This document shows, in pieces, positions 8,088-17,479 of a DNA stretch of 49,999 nt. Source of the DNA: SXRF01 sp039808985 (lineage in GTDB: Bacteria; Pseudomonadota; Alphaproteobacteria; Rickettsiales; SXRF01); contig JBDHUC010000014.1 of assembly GCA_039808985.1 (NCBI GenBank), positions 1 to 49,999 of the forward strand, given 5' to 3'. A model generated the notes under the pieces. It ran no database searches. It worked only from the letters and a program-made list of their open reading frames with translations, and had not been told where the DNA came from. Both the position numbers and the translations under genes were made by a program. The stretch's first letter is position 1. Each line of letters starts with the position of its first letter.

Positions 8088-10718
8088 ATGAAAAAACAGG
8101 CATCCAAGAATATTTCCGAGCAGGTATTGCTTGAAAAGCTTAAACAGGCGCAAATGCATGATTGTGTGGCACTGCTTAATATGCTTGGCACGAAAATGGA
8201 TGGTCTGTCAGATGAAGTGGCGGAAGAGCGCCTGCTTGAAAATGGAAAAAACATTGTAAGCGGGGAAGGGATAGACGCCTGGTATATACAGCTTTTGCAT
8301 TGTTTCCTGAACCCATTTAACGCAGTGCTTACCATACTTGCCCTTATTTCATGGCTTACTGGCGATATGGAAAGTGTTGCGATGATGGCGATAATGGTTG
8401 CCATCAGCGTGGGCATAAAATTTTTCCAGGAATATCGCTCTGGCATAAAGGCAGAAGAGCTTAAGAATATGGTGCGTACCAGCGTGACAGTAAACCGTTT
8501 TGATGAAAACGGGGTAAGCCGTAAATTTGATATAGATATGCAGGACCTGGTGGTTGGCGATATAATTCATCTTTCGGCGGGTGATATTATTCCTGCGGAT
8601 GTGCGGGTGCTTTTTGCCAAGGATTTATTCATTTCGCAGGCAATGCTTACCGGAGAATCACTGCCGGTTGAGAAATTTTCAGAAGCTACTTATGTGCCTC
8701 TGGGCAGCATGGACCTGCAGACTATCGGCTTTATGGGTACCAACGTGGTAAGCGGCAGTGGGCTTGTAGTTGCTCTGGCAACCGGGCGGGAAACTTACTT
8801 TGGTTCGCTGGCCAGGGCGATAACCGGGGAGCGTCCGCAGACAAGTTTTGATAAGGGCGTTAAAAATGTAAGCTGGCTTATGATAAAATTTATCCTTGCC
8901 ATGGCGCCTATGGTGTTTTTTATCAATGGTTTTTCCAAGCATGACTGGACTCAGGCATTGCTTTTTGCCATTTCCATAGCCGTAGGGCTTACGCCGGAAA
9001 TGCTGCCGATGATCGTAACCTCCAACCTCGCCAAAGGGGCTATTGCCCTTGCCAAGCGCAAGGTTGTGGTGAAGCGTTTAAATGCTATACAGAATTTCGG
9101 GGCGATGGATGTGCTATGCACTGACAAAACTGGAACGCTTACACAAGATCATATTATACTGCATGATCATCTGGATATTGACGGCGAGCCAAGCCACGAA
9201 GTGCTGGATTATGCGTGGCTTAACAGCTACCACCAGACCGGGCTGCGCAATCTTCTCGATAGCGCCGTTATTGATGAAGCTGATAAGGAATATAAAACAA
9301 GTGGGCGGCTGGATGAGCTTAAGCTGTGGCAGAAAATAGATGAGATACCTTTTGACTTCCAGCGGCGGCGCATGTCGGTTATTGTTTCCGAGCCTGACGG
9401 CAGCCACATTCTTATCTGCAAAGGCGCGGTAGAGGAGTTGCTGGCTGTTTCAAATAATTATATACACAATGACAAGATACTGCCGCTGGATGATAAAGCG
9501 CGGGAAAAATTCCGGGCAATAGCTCAGTCGCTGAATGAAGATGGTTTCCGTGTCCTCATAGTTTCCTATAAAAATATTGCGGTAAGCCAATCGGTATATG
9601 ACAAGCGTGATGAATCGTCGCTAACTATAAAAGGTTTCCTGACCTTTCTGGATCCGCCGAAGGAAACTGCGCGGGTGGCGCTTACCGCGCTTAAAGAATA
9701 CGGCGTGGATGTAAAGGTTCTTACCGGCGATAACGCGATTGTTACCCGTAAGATATGCAACGATGTGGGGCTGGATATTAAAGGTTCTGTAGATGGTGTG
9801 CAGATCGACAGGCTGACTGATGGTGAGCTTTATGAGATGGTGGAGAAAAATACCATATTTGCCAAACTTTCGCCCATGCAGAAATCCAGGATAATACTTG
9901 CGCTCAAGGCAGCCGGTCATACGGTAGGTTTCCTTGGCGATGGCATTAATGACGCGCCAGCTCTTCGCGTTGCTGATGTTGGGATCTCGGTTGATACTGC
10001 TGCCGATATTGCCAAGGAATCAGCCGACATAATACTTTTAGAAAAAAGCCTGCTGGTGCTGGAAGAAGGGGTTGTTGAGGGGCGCAAGGTATTTGGCAAT
10101 ATAGTAAAATATCTGAAAATGGCCCTTTCTAGCAATTTCGGTAATATGTTCAGCGTGGTGGGAGCCAGCCTGTTCCTGCCATTCCTGCCTATGCTTCCGG
10201 TACAGATACTTATCCAGAATTTGCTTTATGATATTTCACAGGTTGCAATACCTTTTGACAAGTTGGATGACGATTATTTGCGTAAACCCCGCAAATGGGA
10301 GGCGATAGAGCTTAAGCGTTTCATGCTTTTTATAGGTCCGGTCAGCTCTATTTTTGATTATGTGACTTTTGCTGTTATGTGGTTTATTTTCTCCGCCAAT
10401 AATTTTGCCATGCAGGCATTATTCCAGACCGGGTGGTTTGTATCCGGGCTTCTTACCCAGACATTGATAGTGCACATGATACGCACGGAAAAAATGCCAT
10501 TTATCGGCAGCCGGGCCTCTACCGCGCTACTGGTATCTACTATTGTGGTAATGGCTATTGGTGTTATCCTTCCCTATATCAGTGTGGGGACCGCTGCGGG
10601 AATGGTTCCTCTTCCGCTTTCCTATTTCGGATATCTAGCCGCAATACTTCTTGGCTATTGCCTGATGGTTACAGCTATAAAGCAATGGTATATAAAAAGG
10701 TTCGGGCAGTGGCTTTGA
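8088..10718 (+). CDS. mgtA: Magnesium-translocating P-type ATPase (MgtA/MgtB type)
   Basis: 876 residues, matching P3B ATPases that import Mg2+ driven by ATP. Domain order is an N-terminal cytoplasmic segment, a first membrane pair (about 65-110), an actuator domain with LTGES near 187, further membrane helices (about 265-320), the phosphorylation motif CTDKTGTLTQ near 344, the nucleotide-binding domain, VLTGDN near 543 and GDGINDAP near 617, then C-terminal membrane helices. QVAIPFDKLDDDYLRKPRKW in the late membrane region is typical of MgtA/MgtB and separates it from Ca2+ or heavy-metal pumps. The ATG at 8088 has no strong Shine-Dalgarno. The 205-bp leader (7883-8087) has no leader peptide or M-box I can recognise. 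Confidence 0.93.
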   Translation: MKKQASKNISEQVLLEKLKQAQMHDCVALLNMLGTKMDGLSDEVAEERLLENGKNIVSGEGIDAWYIQLLHCFLNPFNAVLTILALISWLTGDMESVAMMAIMVAISVGIKFFQEYRSGIKAEELKNMVRTSVTVNRFDENGVSRKFDIDMQDLVVGDIIHLSAGDIIPADVRVLFAKDLFISQAMLTGESLPVEKFSEATYVPLGSMDLQTIGFMGTNVVSGSGLVVALATGRETYFGSLARAITGERPQTSFDKGVKNVSWLMIKFILAMAPMVFFINGFSKHDWTQALLFAISIAVGLTPEMLPMIVTSNLAKGAIALAKRKVVVKRLNAIQNFGAMDVLCTDKTGTLTQDHIILHDHLDIDGEPSHEVLDYAWLNSYHQTGLRNLLDSAVIDEADKEYKTSGRLDELKLWQKIDEIPFDFQRRRMSVIVSEPDGSHILICKGAVEELLAVSNNYIHNDKILPLDDKAREKFRAIAQSLNEDGFRVLIVSYKNIAVSQSVYDKRDESSLTIKGFLTFLDPPKETARVALTALKEYGVDVKVLTGDNAIVTRKICNDVGLDIKGSVDGVQIDRLTDGELYEMVEKNTIFAKLSPMQKSRIILALKAAGHTVGFLGDGINDAPALRVADVGISVDTAADIAKESADIILLEKSLLVLEEGVVEGRKVFGNIVKYLKMALSSNFGNMFSVVGASLFLPFLPMLPVQILIQNLLYDISQVAIPFDKLDDDYLRKPRKWEAIELKRFMLFIGPVSSIFDYVTFAVMWFIFSANNFAMQALFQTGWFVSGLLTQTLIVHMIRTEKMPFIGSRASTALLVSTIVVMAIGVILPYISVGTAAGMVPLPLSYFGYLAAILLGYCLMVTAIKQWYIKRFGQWL

Positions 10719-10853
10719 TTATTAAAAAGTCAAATCATTAGCTTGAGGCGGCTCTACGCAAGGATTTGAAATTATATAGATCCTGCGCAGATACTTATGC
10801 CACGCAAGATGACAGATTATATTTGTTATACATCATCAATAATCAGTAATCCG

Positions 10854-12665
10854 CTAAGCCTCAGCGGCTTCACCTTCTGGTGGTGTCGGCGGGGCTTCAT
10901 CCGGTTTTTCCGGGGCTTCTGCGGCTTTACGCTTGCGCGGGTCGTAAGGTTCCTGCTGCGGGATTGGAACAGGGTCGAGCAGGCGGCGGGTGAAGAATTT
11001 ATCTTCGTAATAAAAGATTTTTTTAGTGCGTATCGGTGCGAATGATTCGATAAGTATTATCTGCTCATCACGCGGCAGGGTTATAACTTCCTGCGGCAGG
11101 AGCAATGCGCGCTGTACTTCAGAAGTGTTGGTGGTGCGCGCGCCGGGGTTCATATCCATGAATTTAGGTTTAGTATGTGATGCCTGCTGCACGGTTTTAT
11201 TGCCGATTAGCTGCGAGATAAGGTTTGCAGTTTCCACGTTGTTCGCCGCGAAGGTGATGCGGTAATAACAGTTGGAAAGGAACGAGTTCATTCCTGCTTC
11301 TTCGTAAATCCCTTTGAGTTGCTGTGTATCTTGCACGATAAGGAACAGCTTGACGCGGTATCCGCGGAAATAAGCGATACCCACCTGGAATTGCGGCATT
11401 TCACCCAGGGATGGGAACTCGTCCATCATGAACATAACCCCATATGGCTCGTCTTTGCGCGGCATGTTGCGGGTCATGAAATCGGTTGCCTGCTGGTAGA
11501 ATACTTTTAGCAGTGGCTCAAGGCGTTTCAAGTTGTCCGGGGTTACGCCGCAGAACACGCTCATTTTGCGTTTTTTAAGGAGCTGCATGTCAAAATCCGA
11601 ACGCGCGGTGGTTGCGTCAATCAGCGGGTTTGCCCAGAGCTCGAGGCCGGAGTTGAGGGTTGAAATTACGCCGGAGCGTTCCTTATCAGCTTTCTGCAGG
11701 AAGGCGGCGATATTCATGTAAGCAACCGGGTGGATGCGCTTTCCGATAGTATCAAGCACCACTGCTAAGTTATAAACCACGTCGTCGGAGCGCATGGTAC
11801 GCACCACTTCGCCGAAACTGTTTACTTTCTCAGGCACGGCGACAAGGTATAAAATGACGCCAAGCAGCAGCGAGCGTGCTTCATTCTGCCAGAATTCCTG
11901 CTCAGGGAGGATAAGGTTACAGATTTTCTGCACGTCATCGACCATCTGGCCGGGCTTTTCGGAAATCCAGTCCAGCGGGTTATAGCAATGCGATATACCG
12001 TCCGGATCAGCAGGATTCCACAGGTAAACTTCCTGTCCCATGCGCTTGCGGTAACCGCTGGTTATCTGGTGGTTTTCCATTTTAATGTCATGGCAGACGA
12101 CCGACTGGTCCCAGAATAATAGATTTGGTATTACGAAGCCCACACCTTTACCAGAACCTGTTGGTGCAAATAAAAGTACATGCTGGAAATCATCCACTAT
12201 AAGGTAGTTATTCATCCCGGTCCTGCCGATAAGCATACCGCGTTTGGCGCGTAATTTAGCTTTCTGGATTTCTGATTCGCTGGCCCAGTGTGCATCGCCA
12301 TGGATACTTTCTTTAAGCTTGAAGGGACGGAAATCAAGCAATGGCGCACGGGCCATGTATAAAAGTATCAGGCTTATAACTGCGGCGGCGCCAACCGGGC
12401 CTATGGCTTTAAAAGTAACTTCCTTCGGGAGGCGGGGGTTTGAATAGTTGGCCCACCAGTAATCAAGCAACGACATATATTGTTTTATTAAAAGAATAGG
12501 GTCGTCAATATGGGAGCCGATGAAATCCTTACCGTAAAATAAAAACAGGCTGATAAGAACGCCAATAGTTATCGGAACGACTATTATTATGGTTATGATT
12601 GTGGTTACTATAACACTATTGGCAGTCGCACGGTTCGCGTTGATTGATTTATAATCTTCTGCCAT
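10854..12665 (-). CDS. virD4: Type IV secretion coupling ATPase VirD4
   Basis: 603 residues. Two N-terminal membrane helices (about 20-47 and 85-106) are followed by a cytoplasmic TraG/VirD4 ATPase domain. Walker A is APTGSGKGVGF near 166-176 and Walker B is MFMMDEFPSLG near 412-420. The protein feeds substrates into the type IV secretion channel at the inner membrane. The C-terminal tail is Pro-, Glu- and Ala-rich (PEKPDEAPPTPPEGEAAEA) and likely disordered. It is the last gene of a minus-strand run virB8-B9-B10-B11-D4, 7 bp after virB11. The gene order and size match the Rickettsiales rvhD4 position. Confidence 0.96.
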   Translation of the reverse strand: MAEDYKSINANRATANSVIVTTIITIIIVVPITIGVLISLFLFYGKDFIGSHIDDPILLIKQYMSLLDYWWANYSNPRLPKEVTFKAIGPVGAAAVISLILLYMARAPLLDFRPFKLKESIHGDAHWASESEIQKAKLRAKRGMLIGRTGMNNYLIVDDFQHVLLFAPTGSGKGVGFVIPNLLFWDQSVVCHDIKMENHQITSGYRKRMGQEVYLWNPADPDGISHCYNPLDWISEKPGQMVDDVQKICNLILPEQEFWQNEARSLLLGVILYLVAVPEKVNSFGEVVRTMRSDDVVYNLAVVLDTIGKRIHPVAYMNIAAFLQKADKERSGVISTLNSGLELWANPLIDATTARSDFDMQLLKKRKMSVFCGVTPDNLKRLEPLLKVFYQQATDFMTRNMPRKDEPYGVMFMMDEFPSLGEMPQFQVGIAYFRGYRVKLFLIVQDTQQLKGIYEEAGMNSFLSNCYYRITFAANNVETANLISQLIGNKTVQQASHTKPKFMDMNPGARTTNTSEVQRALLLPQEVITLPRDEQIILIESFAPIRTKKIFYYEDKFFTRRLLDPVPIPQQEPYDPRKRKAAEAPEKPDEAPPTPPEGEAAEA

Positions 12666-12672
12666 TTTTCAC

Positions 12673-13662
12673 TCAAAGGCTTTCTTTGAAATATACTTCC
12701 GACACGAAACGCATTCCGTGCTCACCTCGTTTGAGCTGTACTATAATATTAATTACGTTTTCTACATAGCCTTTTATTTGTTCCCTTGTCATTCCAAGAC
12801 CGGATTGCATGATCATAAGTATTAACTGTTCCATGGCAAGGGCTGGTGTGTCGGCGTGGAGTGTTGAGATAGAGCCTGGATGGCCGGTATTTACGGCACG
12901 CATGAAAGAGAATGCTTCCCTGCCGCGTAACTCACCAAGCATGAGGCGATCGGGGCGCAAGCGCAGGCAGGCTTCGATAAGGTCCTGCATGTCAACTTTC
13001 GCGCGGCCCTGGCCACCTTTTGAAGCCAGGAGATGAACGCGGTTAGGCACATGCGGTATCATTATTTCCCTTGCATCCTCGCAGGTTATGATACGTTCTG
13101 TTGCCGGTATAACTTTAAGGGCGGCATTTAGGAAGGTGGTTTTACCAGTTGATGTACCGCCGCTTATTATAATATTTTTTTTAGCAAGTACTGCACGTTT
13201 TATAAAATCCTTGATGCTGCCAGCATCAAGCAGGGAACGAAGTTCAGAATCTACAGGGTTGGCTTCATTACGCACCAGGGTTGACTGGAAAGCGCCTATG
13301 GCTTCATATTGGTCCAAATCTAAATTTACAGTTGTTGCTTTACGGATAGAGATAGCTATAAGCCCCGGTTCTATAGCTGGCGGGAATACAACCTGTATAC
13401 GATAGCCTTGTGGCAGGGTGGCAGAAAGCAGGGGATTTTCTTCGCTTATATGTTGTTCGCCGGATTGCGCGACCAGCCTTCCCAGCGCCTTAAGATGTTC
13501 ATGGTTAAGTTCGGGAACGCTGTAGCATTCCATGTCACCACCAATTTCCACCCATATTTCACCAGGTTTGTTTATAGAAATTTCGCTTACTTTTGGCATA
13601 TCAAAATATTGCTTAAGCGGAGCAAGATAGGTATCTAGCGCGGTAAGCGATGATAAGCTCAT
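12673..13662 (-). CDS. virB11: Type IV secretion ATPase VirB11
   Basis: 329 residues, the usual VirB11 length. A hexameric cytoplasmic ATPase that energises pilus and substrate transfer steps. Walker A is ISGGTSTGKTTFL near 163-175. The Asp-box TCEDAREI follows near 193, Walker B/LGELRGREAFSF near 240, and the His-box TGHPGSISTLHAD near 258. The N-terminal domain (1-150) has the expected ring-forming sequence. It lies between virB10 (15-bp gap) and virD4 (7-bp gap). No sign of truncation. Confidence 0.97.
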   Translation of the reverse strand: MSLSSLTALDTYLAPLKQYFDMPKVSEISINKPGEIWVEIGGDMECYSVPELNHEHLKALGRLVAQSGEQHISEENPLLSATLPQGYRIQVVFPPAIEPGLIAISIRKATTVNLDLDQYEAIGAFQSTLVRNEANPVDSELRSLLDAGSIKDFIKRAVLAKKNIIISGGTSTGKTTFLNAALKVIPATERIITCEDAREIMIPHVPNRVHLLASKGGQGRAKVDMQDLIEACLRLRPDRLMLGELRGREAFSFMRAVNTGHPGSISTLHADTPALAMEQLILMIMQSGLGMTREQIKGYVENVINIIVQLKRGEHGMRFVSEVYFKESL

Positions 13663-13677
13663 ATTTCTATTCCCATA

Positions 13678-15027
13678 TTACGGTATGAATAGACCGCCTG
13701 CCACATCGCTGGGGAAGGTAAGATCACGGTTCACGAATACATTAACTATTGTCCCTTGATCAATTGTTACGGTCGGGCGAATATCTATTATGCGTTGGAC
13801 AACCTGTTTCCCGGTATTGCCAAGGTCAGTTACAGCCGTACCTGCTGCCTGCTGGCTTGGAGTTGTTGTTGTTGTCTGGTTGCCCTCAGGAGTTGTGGTG
13901 GTAGTAGCGCCGTTCTTTTGCGGTAATATTGCTTCAGTGCCTACGGCAGCGCCTATGGTGAGTGCTGTGGTAAGTATTGCAGCGCTGAATATATCGAAGA
14001 ATTTATTGTCGGTATATCCTACAACGCCTGCGCGACCGAGATTATCAACTGCCGGGGAGCCGATCATTATATCTATACCGTCTGGGCGTATCAAGCGGGT
14101 CCATACGATCATGACGCGGCTTTGGCCATGAAGTATGCCTGTATTATAGGTTCCGATAAGGCGCGAGCCTTTTGGGATAAGGACAGCGCGGCCAGATTCG
14201 GCATAAGTATCGCGGCTTACTATAGCGCGTACAGGGCCAGGAAGGTCTGTATTTATAGCCACTTCCAAAACGGCATTGATGATTTTGCCCTGCGCTATCG
14301 TCATGGATAAATCATTCAATATAGTAGCATTTTCTTTTTCTGCATGGGTTCCGCGTATCACACTGTCGGCAAAGGCGCTGTTAGGGTCATTGCCTGTTGG
14401 GCCGCCACTGGTTCTTGCGCTGCTGGTTTTTACAGCCCCATCAATAAGTAGCATGTTAGAGCGTATCCTCTGTTTAGTGTTCTTATCCTTCAGGTCGACC
14501 CCTTTATTCTTGCCAATATTAGAAATTTCTGGAACCGGAGGCGAAGGCGGCGGTGGTGGAGGAGGAGGAGGTTCTTCTGAGATATTAGCAACTCTATTGG
14601 AATTAAGCTTGGTGCTTCCTTCAATTCCCGGTATGGTGCCGACCATTGGCGGAGGAATAACAGGTGTTGGCAGCGCAGGGGCTTCAACAGGCGGCGGCGG
14701 AGGCTGCAAAGTAGCAACCGGAGGCTGCGGAAGCTCGCCAGTCATATTTGCGCTGGTGTTATTATTGTCGTTGTTGCTGTTGTTAGGGCCGGTTGCTACC
14801 TTGCTTGCTTTGCCCCCTTTGGCGCTTACCAGTAGATCTGGCCCATTTGGTTTAGGGGGAGGGCTGAAGATGGAGGAAAACATAAAATAAGCGAAACCGA
14901 CCAGAACAACAGAGGCTATTATCACTGTAAGGTTGTTTTTGGTAAATGAACGACTAACCTGTTGAACGGTATCTACACCTTGCGTGTCCTGAAAGCCATT
15001 TTGATCATTTGGGGTATTGTTATCCAT
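13678..15027 (-). CDS. virB10: Type IV secretion core-complex protein VirB10
   Basis: 449 residues. It has a short cytoplasmic N-terminus, one membrane helix (about 32-54), a very Pro-rich periplasmic stretch (about 95-175, with runs such as EEPPPPPPPPPSPPVPE) and the conserved C-terminal TrbI/VirB10 domain (about 235-449). VirB10 spans both membranes and senses ATPase activity. The C-terminal domain contains IPKGSRLIGTYNTG, typical of the family. A Thr/Gln-rich low-complexity insert near 375-395 (encoded by a run of Thr codons) sits inside this domain. It follows virB9 by 3 bp. Confidence 0.96.
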   Translation of the reverse strand: MDNNTPNDQNGFQDTQGVDTVQQVSRSFTKNNLTVIIASVVLVGFAYFMFSSIFSPPPKPNGPDLLVSAKGGKASKVATGPNNSNNDNNNTSANMTGELPQPPVATLQPPPPPVEAPALPTPVIPPPMVGTIPGIEGSTKLNSNRVANISEEPPPPPPPPPSPPVPEISNIGKNKGVDLKDKNTKQRIRSNMLLIDGAVKTSSARTSGGPTGNDPNSAFADSVIRGTHAEKENATILNDLSMTIAQGKIINAVLEVAINTDLPGPVRAIVSRDTYAESGRAVLIPKGSRLIGTYNTGILHGQSRVMIVWTRLIRPDGIDIMIGSPAVDNLGRAGVVGYTDNKFFDIFSAAILTTALTIGAAVGTEAILPQKNGATTTTTPEGNQTTTTTPSQQAAGTAVTDLGNTGKQVVQRIIDIRPTVTIDQGTIVNVFVNRDLTFPSDVAGGLFIP

Positions 15028-15030
15028 AAT

Positions 15031-16083
15031 TTACCGTGGGCTTAATGATTCATTATAAACTCTTATTTCGCCATCGCTGCTGCGTAACGCCAATTCGCTT
15101 GCCACATTGTCAATTACAAGCGAAGGCCCTTTGACTGTAGCTGCAACAGGAGTTTCCTTGCCGCTGCTATCAATACTGAAAACAGCAGGAGCTTTCTTAG
15201 ACATTTCCTTATATTTTATAAAAGTTGATTTTCCGTCATCATAAACCTGAAGCGGGGCAAGGGCGTCAGGCCCTGCATAAGTATAGCTATAATTATAGCG
15301 GAGAGGCAGCAGGCCAATGGAAGAAGGGCTTGCCGCTTCCAGCGCAGCTTGCTTGGGTGCTTCAGCAACAGGAACCAAAGGTTTAGCCTGAAGGTCGGAT
15401 GATGCTTGCACAGGAGTATACGCAGCGGCGACAGATGTTGGCGCAAAAGCATAGTTATCCATGATTGGGGCCATTTTTTCCGGGTAGGTAAAACGTACCA
15501 CATATACGTTGCTGTCATTCTTTGCCGGAACGGATTTAAGATCAAACTCATATGAGTGCTTATTAGTAAGCAGTGTCATATTAGTAGAGATATTATCAGT
15601 CAACGGGCGGATGAACAGGCGGTTGCCAGCAGGTATTATCTGCCATAGGCTGCGGTCACCCACCGATATTGTCTGGACTTCTTCTTTAGTGTCGAAAACT
15701 ATATTGGTCTGATAGCCATATTTTGTGCGTATAACATATACGTTTGCTTCATTATATACCAGCTCCTTTACGCGGGAAGAATCAGTAGCTGTATCCTTTT
15801 CCGGTTCTGGCGCTGCTGCTTTGTCTTTTTCCTTGGAGGATTTCGTTTTAGAAGATTTTGTTTTCTTTGAAGGTTTTGCATCATGTGAATCAGCATCTGC
15901 TGTATCGGAGGAGCCTTCTGATGGGGATATATCCTTATCACTTGCTTCCTGGGAAGTTTTCCCGGAGTCTTTTTTCGCGTTATCGGCAGCTAGCGTCTGA
16001 TGCGGTGAAGCTACACTAATTAAAAGAATTGCCAGCGGCAGCGCAGTTGGCAGAATATTTTTTATAATTTTGCGTGTCATCAT
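15031..16083 (-). CDS. virB9: Type IV secretion core-complex protein VirB9
   Basis: 350 residues. A signal peptide spans about 1-33 (cleavage probably near QTLA-AD). A Lys/Ser/Asp/Glu-rich linker, about 35-100, is unusually long. The VirB9/CagX domain comes next, with an N-terminal part (VKELVYNEANVYVIRTKYG near 108) and a C-terminal part starting around RYNYSYTYAG near 263. VirB9 forms the outer-membrane ring of the core complex with VirB10. The start codon overlaps the virB8 stop by 4 bp, showing translational coupling. The charged linker is lineage-specific and probably disordered. Confidence 0.94.
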   Translation of the reverse strand: MMTRKIIKNILPTALPLAILLISVASPHQTLAADNAKKDSGKTSQEASDKDISPSEGSSDTADADSHDAKPSKKTKSSKTKSSKEKDKAAAPEPEKDTATDSSRVKELVYNEANVYVIRTKYGYQTNIVFDTKEEVQTISVGDRSLWQIIPAGNRLFIRPLTDNISTNMTLLTNKHSYEFDLKSVPAKNDSNVYVVRFTYPEKMAPIMDNYAFAPTSVAAAYTPVQASSDLQAKPLVPVAEAPKQAALEAASPSSIGLLPLRYNYSYTYAGPDALAPLQVYDDGKSTFIKYKEMSKKAPAVFSIDSSGKETPVAATVKGPSLVIDNVASELALRSSDGEIRVYNESLSPR

Positions 16084-16754
16084 TTTGGCATTGCATCCTC
16101 ATCTACGCGGTATTCCAGCACACGGAAACCGAGTGGGTTAATATAACGTTCTTCATTGGTTAGTTCAAGTTTAGCATATTCAAATACTATGGTGGCAATT
16201 TTATGATACTGCAATGTGCCGCCATTAGCAGCACTTTCCTCTATAAGCAGGCGTACCTGAGCCTGGTTTGGCTTGATATAAGAAATTGATTTGAATTTTA
16301 CCGAACGTGACCCGGCAGCGCCCATGCGCGCTGCAACGCTTTGTGAGTTTGCGGGGTTTGCCTCGCGTTTAAATTGCTGGTAAACCCTTGTTGGCTCCGA
16401 CATCACCCTGACGGTAGCATAATTACGGGCTATATCACGGACATTATAGCTTTCACGCGCCCTGATATATTGTACTATGAAATAGTTGTTAATTGATTCA
16501 AGGCCTGTAACTTCCTTGATTGTAAGCGGGTCAACCAGTTGGGTTATGCCACTTTTCGAGTCAACCTGGATAAGGAACGGTTCTACGCCTTTAAGAGGGG
16601 TTATCTGCACTATTATCAACATAGCCAGCAAAGTAGCGATCATTGATATTATAGTTATAATCATGAACATGCGGCGCTGGAGGAGGATTGCCTGGTAGCG
16701 GTCCTTATACCAGTTGCGCGAATCTTTAATAGCTGTTGTAGTTTGCTTGCTCAT
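16080..16754 (-). CDS. virB8: Type IV secretion inner-membrane assembly factor VirB8
   Basis: 224 residues: a short cytoplasmic N-terminus, one membrane helix (about 30-53) and a periplasmic VirB8 domain (about 65-224) containing NNYFIVQYIRARESYN and the C-terminal NPLGFRVLEYRVDED. VirB8 nucleates channel assembly at the inner membrane. It is the first gene of the visible T4SS block. The 197 bp upstream (16755-16951) separate it from divergent cobU. VirB3, VirB4, VirB6, VirB7 and VirB2 genes are not in the window, consistent with the scattered rvh organisation. Confidence 0.94.
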   Translation of the reverse strand: MSKQTTTAIKDSRNWYKDRYQAILLQRRMFMIITIISMIATLLAMLIIVQITPLKGVEPFLIQVDSKSGITQLVDPLTIKEVTGLESINNYFIVQYIRARESYNVRDIARNYATVRVMSEPTRVYQQFKREANPANSQSVAARMGAAGSRSVKFKSISYIKPNQAQVRLLIEESAANGGTLQYHKIATIVFEYAKLELTNEERYINPLGFRVLEYRVDEDAMPK

Positions 16755-16917
16755 AGGGTTATAGACTGACGTTAGATAATAATTATGTCAATAGAATTAA
16801 GAAACTAAAACTATTGTATGGTTCCTTGTTTAACAAAGTGTTAAGAGTGAGGCAATTAAATTTTCTTATAGAAAACACTGAAAATTGATTTATTTTTATC
16901 TAGGATTGCATCTTCTT

Positions 16918-16945
16918 TTGTTGATTTTTTATAAAATGGTATAAA
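16918..16945 (+). promoter_or_regulatory. Candidate sigma70-type promoter of the cob cluster
   Basis: TTGTTG (16918-16923) and TATAAA (16940-16945) are separated by 16 bp in an AT-rich divergent intergenic region. The expected transcription start falls at about 16951-16953, on or next to the cobU ATG (16952). No Shine-Dalgarno is visible before that ATG, so a leaderless transcript is possible. Inspection only. Confidence 0.4.
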
Positions 16946-16951
16946 TTGAAA

Positions 16952-17479
16952 ATGGCAAAAATCACCCTGGTTCTCGGTGGATCGCGTTCCGGCAAAAGCT
17001 GGTATTGTGAGCAACTGGCTGCTAAAACCGAGCGCCGCAAGCTATATGTGGCCACGGCGCAGGCGCTGGATGAGGAAATGCTTATGCGGGTTGCAGGCCA
17101 CCGTGCGCGCCGGGGCGATGAATGGTCGGTTATTGAAGCCCCTATAGATATTTCTGGCGTAATAAGTGCAAAAAACAATGAAAAATCAGTTATATTAATA
17201 GATTGCCTTACGTTATGGCTTAGCAACCTGCTTGGCGCTGGGCTGAATATCGTAGAGTATAGTGATTTATTAATAGACTCGTTAAAGTCCACTGAATCTG
17301 AGGTTATACTGGTGTCGAACGAGGTAGGTATGGGGATTGTGCCTGATAATGCCCTGGCGCGCCAGTTTCGCGATTATGCAGGGATATTGCATCAGAGGGT
17401 TGCAGAAGTGGCGGATTTGCTGGTGTTGATGGTTGCTGGCGTGCCAATGATAGTAAAGGGCCAGGTTCAAAATGGATGA
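16952..17479 (+). CDS. cobU: Adenosylcobinamide kinase / adenosylcobinamide-phosphate guanylyltransferase
   Basis: 175 residues from the ATG (an upstream in-frame TTG at 16946 adds two residues). A bifunctional enzyme that phosphorylates adenosylcobinamide and then attaches GMP from GTP, in nucleotide-loop assembly. Walker A is LGGSRSGKSWYCE near 7-19. The middle carries HRARRGDEWSVIEAP, and further on are LIDCLTLWLSNLL and VSNEVGMGIVP, all standard for CobU/CobP. Its 3' end overlaps cobO by 8 bp. First gene of the plus-strand B12 run. CobP is the name used in Pseudomonas denitrificans. Confidence 0.96.
   Translation: MAKITLVLGGSRSGKSWYCEQLAAKTERRKLYVATAQALDEEMLMRVAGHRARRGDEWSVIEAPIDISGVISAKNNEKSVILIDCLTLWLSNLLGAGLNIVEYSDLLIDSLKSTESEVILVSNEVGMGIVPDNALARQFRDYAGILHQRVAEVADLLVLMVAGVPMIVKGQVQNG

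Noticed and set aside
14276..14890. Long plus-strand frame opposite virB10 with a poly-Gly run
   Set aside because: It is the antisense reading of the proline-rich virB10 sequence; virB10 is clearly the real gene.
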